From: Armatimonadia bacterium
Lineage (GTDB): Bacteria > Armatimonadota > Zipacnadia > UBA1398
Direction of reading: 5' to 3'
DNA length: 32,610 bases
NCBI GenBank assembly: GCA_014730065.1
Contig: WJIW01000034.1
Coordinates: 1 to 32,610 of the forward strand
Below are positions 21,196 to 28,846 of the stretch, in pieces (position 1 is the first letter of the stretch; each line of letters begins with the position of its first letter). Made by a program: the position numbers and the translations under genes. The notes under the pieces are model-generated. The model worked only from the letters and a program-made list of their open reading frames with translations, had not been told where the DNA came from and ran no database searches.

Positions 21196-24042
21196 CTACT
21201 CCTCCGGAGCGCCCGTCACGGCACGCACGCACCGAGCGCACAGCTCCGGATGCTCGTCGCTTTGGCCCACAGACGTCTCCACGTGCCAGCACCGAGGGCA
21301 TTTCTCGCCTTCGGCCTGCTCCACCAGGAAGTCCACTCCGCCCAGCTCGTCGGTGGAGAGAGTCACATCGCCACCGGCCCGGCCCTCGTGGACCTCGGAG
21401 CCCGAGAGGATCAGGAACTCCGCCAGTGGCGTGCCCTGCTCCTCGATGCCGCGAGCCACCTCGACCACCTGCTGGGGCGCGTGGATGGTGATCCGGCCAT
21501 CGAGGGGCTTCTTGAAGAGCTTCTCCGAACGGGCCTTCTCGATGGCGCGGTACGCCTCGGCGCGCAGTGTCTCCAGCACCTCGAAGCGCTCGAGCAGATC
21601 CTCGTTCATCCACTCGCTCCGTACCGACGGCCACTCCCCGAGTTGGACGGTCGGCAGCTCGTCGGTCTTGAACCGATGCTCCCAGATCTCCTCACAGGTG
21701 AAGGTCAGCACCGGCGCGAGCATCAGCGTCAGGCTCCGCAGGATGTGATCCATCGCCGTCTGGGCCGACCGGCGGGCCCGCCAATCATCGGCGGACGCAT
21801 AGAGCCGGTCTTTGGTCATGTCCATGTACAGAGTCGACAGCTCCGTCTCGCAGAAGCCGTGGATCTCCTGGACGGCGTGGTGGAAGTCCCACTCCTCCAT
21901 GCGCCGGGTGGCCGATTCGATCAGGCGGCCCAGTTTGCCCAGGGCCCATTGATCCAAGGGCAGCATGTCGGCGTAAGGCACCGCGTCGGCCTCGGGATCG
22001 AAGTCCGAGAGATTGCCCAGGAGGAACCGGCATGTGTTCCGGATCGACCGGTACGTCTTCGAGACCTGATCGAAGAGCTCAGCGGAGCAGTGCAGGTCTC
22101 GCTTGAAGTCCACGGTCGCGACCCAGAGCCGGATGATGTCGGCGCCACGACTGGACGCCACCTCCAAGGGGTCGATCACATTCCCGATGGACTTGGACAT
22201 CTTGCGGCCCATCTCATCGACCACGAACCCGTGGGTCACGCACGTCTTGTACGGCGGCACCTGGCGCGTGGCCATCGAGGTGAGCAGCGAGCTTTGGAAC
22301 CAGCCGCGGTGCTGGTCCGAGCCCTCGATGTACAGGTCACTGGGGAAGCCCAGCTCGTCGCTGCGCTCCAGGACGCCGGCCCAGCTCGTGCCCGAGTCGA
22401 ACCACACGTCCATGATGTCCATCTCCTTGCGGAGCTGGTCGGCGCCACGGTCGCAGGCGGGGCACTTAAAACTGTCGGGCAGCAGCTCCTCGGCCGGCAG
22501 CGCGAACCACGCATCCGACCCTCCCTGGCGGACCTTCTCCACCACCGAGTCGAAGGTCTCTTGGGAGTAGACGATCTCGCCGCATCCCCCGCAGAAGAAG
22601 ATGGGGATGGGCACGCCCCAGACCCGCTGGCGCGAGATGCACCAATCGGGGCGGCTCTCCATCATGCCCGCGATCCGCTGCTGGCCCTCGGCGGGGACCC
22701 AGGTCACCCGGTCCAGTGCCTGCAAGGCCGGCTGGCGGAGCTTCTCCATGTCGATGAACCACTGCTCGGTGCACCGGAAGAGCACCGGGTCCTTGCCGCG
22801 CCAGCAGTGGGGGTACGGATGCCGCAGGGCGTCGAGCTTGATGAGGAAGCCGTTCTCCTTCAGCCATGCGGGGATGTCCTCATTGGCCTTCTCCCAATGA
22901 AGCCCCGCGAACTGGCCCGCTTCGTCGGTGAGGCAGCCGTCATCGCCCATGGGCGAGATGATCGGCAGGCCGTACTGCCGGCCCACGATGAAGTCTTCCT
23001 CGCCGTGGCCGGGCGCGGTGTGCACGCAGCCGGTGCCGTCCTCCATGGTCACGTGGGTGCCCAGGATGATGGGCGACTCGCGGTCCAGGAAGGGGTGACG
23101 GGTATTGCGGCCCTCCAGCTCCTCGCCCCGGAACCGGCCCACGATGTCGAACACCTCGTAGCCCAGCTCCTCGCGGAGCGCTTCGAACCGCCCCTCGCCG
23201 ATGAGCAGGTACTCGCCCTGCTCCGGGCAGCCCGCCACATCGCCCTTGGCGAAAACCAGGACGTACTTCTCCGTCGGGTGGAGGCACACGGCCATATTGC
23301 CCGGCAGGGTCCATGGCGTGGTGGTCCAGATGGGCACGGAGATCTGGTCCGACTCGCTCAGCCCCGATCCGAGGGCCTGGAGATCATCGGCCCACGGGAA
23401 GCGCACGGTGATGGCCGGGGACTCGATGTCGTGATACTCGATCTCGGCATCGGCCAGCGCCGTGCGGCTCAGGACCGACCAGTACACGGGCCGGAAGCCC
23501 CGGTAGATCATCCCACCCAGGGCGATCTCCCCGAAGACCTGGAGCTGGCGCGCCTCGTACTCGGGATCCAGGGTGACGTAACGATTCTCCCAGTCACCGC
23601 GGACGCCCATGCGCCGGAACTGCTCGGTCTGCTTGTCCACGTACTGGAGGGCGAAGTCGCGGCAGCGGCCGCGCCACTCCACGGGGTCCATCTGACCTCG
23701 GTCGAGGCCCGTCTCGGTCATGACCCGGTGCTCGAGCGGCAGCCCGTGGGTATCGAAGCCAGGCACGTAAGGGCAGTCGTACCCGCGCAGCGTCTTGTAC
23801 TTGACGACCATGTCCTTGAGGATCTTGTTCTGCGCCGTGCCGATGTGGATGTCCCCATTGCTGTATGGGGGGCCGTCGTGGAGCACGTATCGAGGACGGC
23901 CGGCGCAGCGCTCACGGACGAGTCGGTAGATATCGAGCTGGTTCCATGTCTCGATAATCCGCGGCTCACGCTCCGGAAGGTTGGCCCGCATTGGGAAGTC
24001 GGTCTTGGGTAACTGCAGAGTGCCTTGGTAGTCCTTTGACAT
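21196..24042 (-). CDS. ileS: isoleucyl-tRNA synthetase
   Basis: NGDIHIGTAQNKILKDMVVKYKTLRGYDCPYVPGFDTHGLPLE; GRKMSKSIGNVIDP; C-terminal zinc module CPRCWHVE...CARC. Start assigned to MSKDYQGTLQLPKTDFPMRANLPEREP, preceded by GGAGAGGAGG. Confidence 0.95.
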   Translation of the reverse strand: MSKDYQGTLQLPKTDFPMRANLPEREPRIIETWNQLDIYRLVRERCAGRPRYVLHDGPPYSNGDIHIGTAQNKILKDMVVKYKTLRGYDCPYVPGFDTHGLPLEHRVMTETGLDRGQMDPVEWRGRCRDFALQYVDKQTEQFRRMGVRGDWENRYVTLDPEYEARQLQVFGEIALGGMIYRGFRPVYWSVLSRTALADAEIEYHDIESPAITVRFPWADDLQALGSGLSESDQISVPIWTTTPWTLPGNMAVCLHPTEKYVLVFAKGDVAGCPEQGEYLLIGEGRFEALREELGYEVFDIVGRFRGEELEGRNTRHPFLDRESPIILGTHVTMEDGTGCVHTAPGHGEEDFIVGRQYGLPIISPMGDDGCLTDEAGQFAGLHWEKANEDIPAWLKENGFLIKLDALRHPYPHCWRGKDPVLFRCTEQWFIDMEKLRQPALQALDRVTWVPAEGQQRIAGMMESRPDWCISRQRVWGVPIPIFFCGGCGEIVYSQETFDSVVEKVRQGGSDAWFALPAEELLPDSFKCPACDRGADQLRKEMDIMDVWFDSGTSWAGVLERSDELGFPSDLYIEGSDQHRGWFQSSLLTSMATRQVPPYKTCVTHGFVVDEMGRKMSKSIGNVIDPLEVASSRGADIIRLWVATVDFKRDLHCSAELFDQVSKTYRSIRNTCRFLLGNLSDFDPEADAVPYADMLPLDQWALGKLGRLIESATRRMEEWDFHHAVQEIHGFCETELSTLYMDMTKDRLYASADDWRARRSAQTAMDHILRSLTLMLAPVLTFTCEEIWEHRFKTDELPTVQLGEWPSVRSEWMNEDLLERFEVLETLRAEAYRAIEKARSEKLFKKPLDGRITIHAPQQVVEVARGIEEQGTPLAEFLILSGSEVHEGRAGGDVTLSTDELGGVDFLVEQAEGEKCPRCWHVETSVGQSDEHPELCARCVRAVTGAPEE

Positions 24043-24097
24043 TCGGGTCCTCCTCTCCGGCATTCGCCGCGAAAATGGGGCACCCAAGCACAGAAAC

Positions 24098-24124
24098 GGG
24101 AGCCCGCCATGCGGCTGGGCTCCC
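24098..24124 (-). repeat. perfect 8-bp inverted repeat (hairpin) in the ileS leader
   Basis: GGGAGCCC-gccatgcggct-GGGCTCCC on + strand; between the proposed ileS promoter and start codon. Confidence 0.7.
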
Positions 24125-24155
24125 TCGCTTCGAGCACCCGCTGCTTCGGAGAGGA

Positions 24156-24184
24156 AATATACGCCGGGCATGGGCCAGGGTCAA
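24156..24184 (-). promoter_or_regulatory. sigma70-type promoter for ileS
   Basis: Minus strand TTGACC - 17 nt - TATATT, about 115-140 nt upstream of the ileS ATG, in an otherwise very GC-rich region. Confidence 0.7.
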
Positions 24185-24379
24185 CCGGAGCGGCATCGCC
24201 GTAGGCCGTTGGTAGGAGCGCCCACACGCGCCGCCGGAGGATCCCGGACGGGCCGCGCTGGCACAGGCCTTCGCAGGGGGTAGGCCCTGGCCGGGCCGCG
24301 ACCGGGTCTCAACCAAGCAGGGACCGCCTCCATCGCCCGGAATAGGGCCCCACCTGAACCCGCAACCAGGAGGCCTACC

Positions 24380-25381
24380 ATGGAGCTAATCGGAGACGAA
24401 CATGCCAGCCTCGAACCCCTCAAGGGCAGAACCATCGCCGTCCTCGGATACGGCAACCAAGGCCGTGCCCAGGGCCTGAACCTGCGCGATACCGGCATGA
24501 CGGTCATCGTGGGCAACCGGGACGACGAGTACCGCCAGCAGGCCATCGATGATGGCTTCCAGCCCATGGACATCGCCGACGCCGCCCGGCAGGGAGACGT
24601 GCTGCTGGTCCTCACCACCGATGAGAGCCAGCCGCGCATCTGGGATTCGGAGATCGCCCCGGGCATCGAGGCGGGCAACTGCCTGGTTTGGGGCAGCGGC
24701 TACAACGTGGGCTACGGGCTGCTGGACCTGCCGGAGGACGCTGACGTCATCATGGTGGCGCCGCGCATGGTGGGCGAGAACGTCCGGGCGCTGTACGAGC
24801 AGGGCAGCGGCGCCATCGCCCAGTTCGCCATCCACCAGGACGCCACGGGTAGGGCTCGTGACATGGCCCTAGCCCTATGCAAGGGCATCGGCCTTACCCG
24901 GGGCGGGGTCTTCGAGTCATCCTTCCGGGAGGAAGCCGAGCTGGACCTGTTCGCCGAGCAGGTGGTTTGGGCGGGGCTAACGGCATGGCTCGTGGAGTGC
25001 TTCGAGATAGGGGTGGAGATGGGGTTCTCACCCGAGCTGCTGGTCATGGAGCTGTACGCCTCGGGCGAGGCGGCGGAGATTGTGGGGCTGATGGCGGAGA
25101 TGGGGTTCTTCCGCCAGATGAGCGTACACTCCACCACCAGCCAGTACGGCACCCTGTCTCGGGGCCCCGAGATCCTAAGTGACGAGATGCGAGCCAAGGG
25201 CCGAGAGCTTTTCAGGCGGGACATCCGGGGCGGCGCCTTCGTGGAGGAGTGGAGCCGGGAGCAAGCCGGGGGGTCCCAGCGCCTGAAGGCCCTCAAGGAG
25301 AGGGCCCTTCAGCACCCCATGAGCCAGGCCGAGGTGAAGGTCATCGAAGCCATCCGAAGGGCGCACGGGCTGGAGCGCTAG
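24380..25381 (+). CDS. ketol-acid reductoisomerase (IlvC)-like protein, divergent
   Basis: LKGRTIAVLGYGNQGRAQGLNLRDTGMTVIVGNR (Rossmann), IAPGIEAGNCLVWGSGYNVGYG, ADVIMVAPRMVGENVR, EEAELDLFAEQVVWAGLTAWLVE. AGGAGG SD before ATG. Confidence 0.8.
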   Translation: MELIGDEHASLEPLKGRTIAVLGYGNQGRAQGLNLRDTGMTVIVGNRDDEYRQQAIDDGFQPMDIADAARQGDVLLVLTTDESQPRIWDSEIAPGIEAGNCLVWGSGYNVGYGLLDLPEDADVIMVAPRMVGENVRALYEQGSGAIAQFAIHQDATGRARDMALALCKGIGLTRGGVFESSFREEAELDLFAEQVVWAGLTAWLVECFEIGVEMGFSPELLVMELYASGEAAEIVGLMAEMGFFRQMSVHSTTSQYGTLSRGPEILSDEMRAKGRELFRRDIRGGAFVEEWSREQAGGSQRLKALKERALQHPMSQAEVKVIEAIRRAHGLER

Positions 25382-25384
25382 GCG

Positions 25385-25654
25385 CTAGTCTTCCTCGTCC
25401 TCCTCGGCGCTTGCCTCGGGCGACCGGGGATCGAGCAACCCATCGACCTCGCCCTTGATGGTGTCTCGGACGCCGTCGATGTCGCTCCGGACCTCATCAT
25501 GGATCTTCTTGGCCTGGGCCGCCCCGCTGCCGAGGCTCTTCATCAGGCCGCTCATCTTCGCGCCGCCGAAGAGCAGCACGATGACGCCGGCGATGATGAG
25601 CAGCTCGGGACCACCGAGGGTGAAGGCGAGGGGGAGAGATCCGGTGTAGGGCAT
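25385..25654 (-). CDS. tatA: TatA/TatE-family twin-arginine translocase subunit
   Basis: 89 aa, GGPELLIIAGVIVLLFGGAKMSGLMKSLG then amphipathic/charged helix and acidic C-terminus. Confidence 0.8.
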   Translation of the reverse strand: MPYTGSLPLAFTLGGPELLIIAGVIVLLFGGAKMSGLMKSLGSGAAQAKKIHDEVRSDIDGVRDTIKGEVDGLLDPRSPEASAEEDEED

Positions 25655-25739
25655 GGTGAGCTCCTATACAGACTGGGCAACTACATTGAAGCGTTCGCGG
25701 CGACTAGCGAGGGGTCCTCTCGAACACCGGCCGACGCTG

Positions 25740-27254
25740 CTAGCGGCGATCCACCAGTACGACCATGGAGCGGTCGCATTCGGCGCCCTGGTACAGTAGC
25801 CGGCAGTCGAAGGCCAGGCTGGGGTGACCCTGGCCCATTACTGGGTTGCCGGCGGTGAAGCGCAGCCGGACTTCCAGGTGCTCCCGCTCACCGGGCTCAC
25901 GCTCTGGGTCGTACCCCACCGCGCCATCGATCGTGCCGAGGGCAGCGCCCTCCTCGGACGTCAGGGCGAGCTCGTCCAGGTGCCGGTGAATGTTCAGGGA
26001 AGGCAGCACCAGCACCGCACTGCCGGGCACGATGTCCACGGCCACGGGGAGATCCAAGGCCAATCGGAACCCCGAGATGTCCGACGGCGAAGCATTGCCG
26101 ATAGACACGCGCAGAAGCGCCTCTCCGTCGGAACCGACTACGGCCGTCTGCTGGAAGTCTCCGGTCGCTCCTCGGGCATCGGCGTGGATCTCGCCCATGC
26201 GCCGGAACACGTCCCGGTTCGCGTCACCCACCGACAGGGTCCGCTCCAAGGGCACGGCATCGCCATCGACGACACGGAGGAGGCCTACGTCGATGGGGTT
26301 GTTGACGCTCAGCGACTCGACCACCGCGGCGTACTCGCCGGCCGAAGCCACAGGCTGGCCGTCGATGGACTGGATCAGATCCCAGATGCGCAGGCCGGAA
26401 CGGGCGGCGGGCCCGTGGCTCAGGACGGTGGAGACGAAGACACCCTCGGGGAACTGGCCCGTCTCCTCCTTCAGCGCGGCAGCCACCTGTTGGGAGCGAG
26501 CCGAGGGCAGCGACTCCCACGTCTCGCGCACCATGGCGCCCAGGTACGGATGCGGCTCTGAAGGCAGCGGCAGTGGGTCGCCCGACTCGATGCCCGCCAG
26601 GGCGTACTCCAAGGTGGTACTGATGGTGGCCGCCGGCACGCTCATGGCGAGCCCGGCCCCCGACTTCACGCCCCAGTGCAGGCCCACCACCCGGCCGCGG
26701 CCGTCGAGCAGTGGGCTGCCCGAGGAGCCGGGTCCGAGGAGCACCTTGGTGCGGATACACTCCCGGTAGGCTCCGTGGGCCGGCGGATCGTCGGTGGATT
26801 GGTAGACAGGCGGGCCGGCCACCACGCCGGGCGCCAGTCCGGTGAGGGTCCCCGCATCATAGCCCACGGTCCACACCGCCTCCCCCGGCGCGGGCAGCTC
26901 GTCGGCCAGGGGCAGCGTTACCTGCGGAGGCCGGTCGGGCAGCAGCACGGCCACATCGGTCGCCGTGTTCGCGGTCACCAGCCGGCAGGTGGTGGCTTGG
27001 TCTTCCATCAGAACCTGGATGGCGCCCTGCCAGTCGATGACCACATGGGCGTTGGTGATGTACACCCCCCCCTCGGCGGCGAAGGCCGTCCCCTTCAGCC
27101 GACCTTCAACCAGTACCGATCCGATGGCGGGCGACACCTGGGCGTATAGATCGGAGAGGGCCGGATCGCCAGCGGGGGCCGGCTGGGCCGAGGCGGACGA
27201 GATCAGGATGATCGCTAGGATGGCAATGGCCGAGCCCCGAGCTATGCCCATCAT
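25740..27254 (-). CDS. secreted trypsin-like serine protease with PDZ domain and C-terminal beta-domain
   Basis: Signal peptide; GTAFAAEGGVYITNAHVV (His), NTATDVAVLLPD (Asp), LLGPGSSGSPLLDGRGRVVGLHWG (Ser); PDZ region GPAARSGLRIWDLIQSIDGQPVASAGEYAAVV. Confidence 0.88.
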   Translation of the reverse strand: MMGIARGSAIAILAIILISSASAQPAPAGDPALSDLYAQVSPAIGSVLVEGRLKGTAFAAEGGVYITNAHVVIDWQGAIQVLMEDQATTCRLVTANTATDVAVLLPDRPPQVTLPLADELPAPGEAVWTVGYDAGTLTGLAPGVVAGPPVYQSTDDPPAHGAYRECIRTKVLLGPGSSGSPLLDGRGRVVGLHWGVKSGAGLAMSVPAATISTTLEYALAGIESGDPLPLPSEPHPYLGAMVRETWESLPSARSQQVAAALKEETGQFPEGVFVSTVLSHGPAARSGLRIWDLIQSIDGQPVASAGEYAAVVESLSVNNPIDVGLLRVVDGDAVPLERTLSVGDANRDVFRRMGEIHADARGATGDFQQTAVVGSDGEALLRVSIGNASPSDISGFRLALDLPVAVDIVPGSAVLVLPSLNIHRHLDELALTSEEGAALGTIDGAVGYDPEREPGEREHLEVRLRFTAGNPVMGQGHPSLAFDCRLLYQGAECDRSMVVLVDRR

Positions 27255-27694
27255 GTCACCAGCGAGTTCGTCCGCCGGAGGCGCATGGAGAGCATGCGGG
27301 CCAGTCGGCGCAGGATCAGGCTCGCGGCGGTGGGATGGTCGGTGAGCATCTGCTCGAAAGCCTCTCGGGGCAGGCGGGCGAACCGGCAGCGGCCCCGGGC
27401 GATGGCGCTCGCTGACCGCGGCCCCTTGTCGAGCAGGGCCATCTCGCCCACGATCCAGCCGTTACGGATCTCGGCCAAGGTACGCTCGTCCTCGCCGTCC
27501 TCATCGCCTTGCCGGAGCACGCGGACCGACCCCTCGAGGATGAAGTAGGCGGAGTCGCCTGGGTCGCCCTCCTCGAAGACGGGCTTGCCATCCATCACGA
27601 CCCGCTCCTCGAGCATCTCGCTCACCAGGCCGCGCTGGGCTTCGTCCAGGTCCTTGAGGGTGTCGATCCCAAACAACTCGTCGGGCCGTATCAC
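27251..27694 (-). CDS. cyclic nucleotide-binding (Crp-like sensory) domain protein without HTH
   Basis: VFEEGDPGDSAYFILEGSVRVLRQG..LAEIRNGWIVGEMALLDKGPRSASAIARGRCRFARLPREAFEQML; 147 aa only. ATGA overlap with the protease start. Confidence 0.88.
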   Translation of the reverse strand: MIRPDELFGIDTLKDLDEAQRGLVSEMLEERVVMDGKPVFEEGDPGDSAYFILEGSVRVLRQGDEDGEDERTLAEIRNGWIVGEMALLDKGPRSASAIARGRCRFARLPREAFEQMLTDHPTAASLILRRLARMLSMRLRRTNSLVT

Positions 27695-27786
27695 CGCGAG
27701 CCTCCTCTCCCCCGCTCATGTGGTTCTCGCCCGCGCGTGAAGGCCCCTCTCACGGAGGAGCGGCTACGGGCTAAGGGGAACGCCAC

Positions 27787-27804
27787 CGCCGGCCGAGGCC
27801 GGCG
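27787..27804. repeat. GC-rich perfect inverted repeat CGCCGGCC-GA-GGCCGGCG
   Basis: 8-bp arms ending 24 nt upstream of the rhomboid ATG. Confidence 0.6.
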
Positions 27805-27828
27805 TCTCGGAGCCCAGAGGACGAGTCC

Positions 27829-28464
27829 ATGCCGCGCAGCACATCAGCCAAGCCGAAGGGGCAGCCCCGGCTGCCCGCCGTTCTGGCGATCATCGCCATC
27901 AACTTCGGCCTCCTCCTGGCCACCAGCCTGACCGGCCTGGTTCCAGGGCTGCTATCCCTGCAGCCCCGCTTGGTGGTGGAGGGCCAGGTTTGGCGGCTCC
28001 TGACCTACGCCTGGATCCACGGGGGCTGGGGGCATTTCATCGGCAACATGATGGTCCTCGCCCCCTTCGCCGTGTTCCTGGAGTACCGCTATGGCCGGCC
28101 TCAGTTCGTCGGCTTGTACATTGCCTCATGCGTTCTCGTCGGGGCCTTCCTCACCTTGATCGGTCAGGCCGCCGTGGGGGCCAGCGGGGCCTTGTGCGCC
28201 ATGGCCATGCTCGCCGTGCTCGAGCTTCTCGCTGGCGAGAGCCGGTCGGTGTGGGTCATCATCCCCGAGCTGATCCTGGGCGCGGCGGTGGTCCTGCTGT
28301 GGCTTCTGCCCGCCATGTGGGGGGACCTCATGGGCCTGTTCCAGCGGGACGGGATCTCGCACTGGGGCCATCTCGCGGGCTTCGCAACGGGCTTCGTCTT
28401 CTTCAGGATCATGCGCGCCGGAAAGAGCAGGCGATCCTCGCGGCGAACCAAGAAGCGTTCGTGA
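27829..28464 (+). CDS. rhomboid family intramembrane serine protease
   Basis: WRLLTYAWIHGGWGHFIGNMMVLAPFAVFLEYRYG; catalytic GASGA; HWGHLAGFATGFVF; multi-TM. Confidence 0.9.
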   Translation: MPRSTSAKPKGQPRLPAVLAIIAINFGLLLATSLTGLVPGLLSLQPRLVVEGQVWRLLTYAWIHGGWGHFIGNMMVLAPFAVFLEYRYGRPQFVGLYIASCVLVGAFLTLIGQAAVGASGALCAMAMLAVLELLAGESRSVWVIIPELILGAAVVLLWLLPAMWGDLMGLFQRDGISHWGHLAGFATGFVFFRIMRAGKSRRSSRRTKKRS

Positions 28465-28484
28465 TCATCGGAAGGGGAAAGCCC

Positions 28485-28841
28485 GTGAGCAGCGTTCTAA
28501 TCACACTTCAGGAGGGCCCGTACGGCTCGGAGATGCCCTTCACCGCCCTTAAGCTCGCCGGGACGATCCTGGAGGAGCACCCGGGGACGGCCGTGCGCCT
28601 CTTCCTCGTCTCGGATGCGGTAGGATGCGCCATCGAGCAGCAGACGCCGCCCGAGGGCTGGCCGAACATCGGCGAGATGCTACGGGAGGTCATCGGCCGG
28701 GGCGCCGAGGTCAAGCTCTGCGTGACCTGCATCAAGGCGCGCGGGCTGGCGTATGTGCCGCTCATCGCCGGCGCCGAGGTGGGGAACATGTCCGACTTCG
28801 CCCGCTGGACGGTGGAGTCCGGCAAGGTCATCTCGCTATAG
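28485..28841 (+). CDS. DsrE/DsrF-like family protein
   Basis: SSVLITLQEGPYGSEMPFTALKLAGTILEEHPGTAVRLFLVSDAVGCAIEQQ..EVKLCVTCIKARGL; GTG start preceded by ggaagggga SD. Confidence 0.8.
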   Translation: MSSVLITLQEGPYGSEMPFTALKLAGTILEEHPGTAVRLFLVSDAVGCAIEQQTPPEGWPNIGEMLREVIGRGAEVKLCVTCIKARGLAYVPLIAGAEVGNMSDFARWTVESGKVISL

Positions 28842-28846
28842 GCTGA

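Noticed and set aside
21106-24012. 968-aa plus-strand ORF
   Set aside because: Antisense to ileS; high-GC codon structure gives long shadow ORFs. Protein is low-complexity His/Leu/Gly/Val-rich without recognisable domains.
24043-24149. Canonical T-box riboswitch for ileS
   Set aside because: Leader seems too short for a classical T-box and AGGGTGGNACCGCG is not present; kept only as a possible structured leader.
25655-25685. Putative -10 (TATAGG) upstream of tatA
   Set aside because: Lies almost on the RBS, leaving no room for a leader; likely chance.
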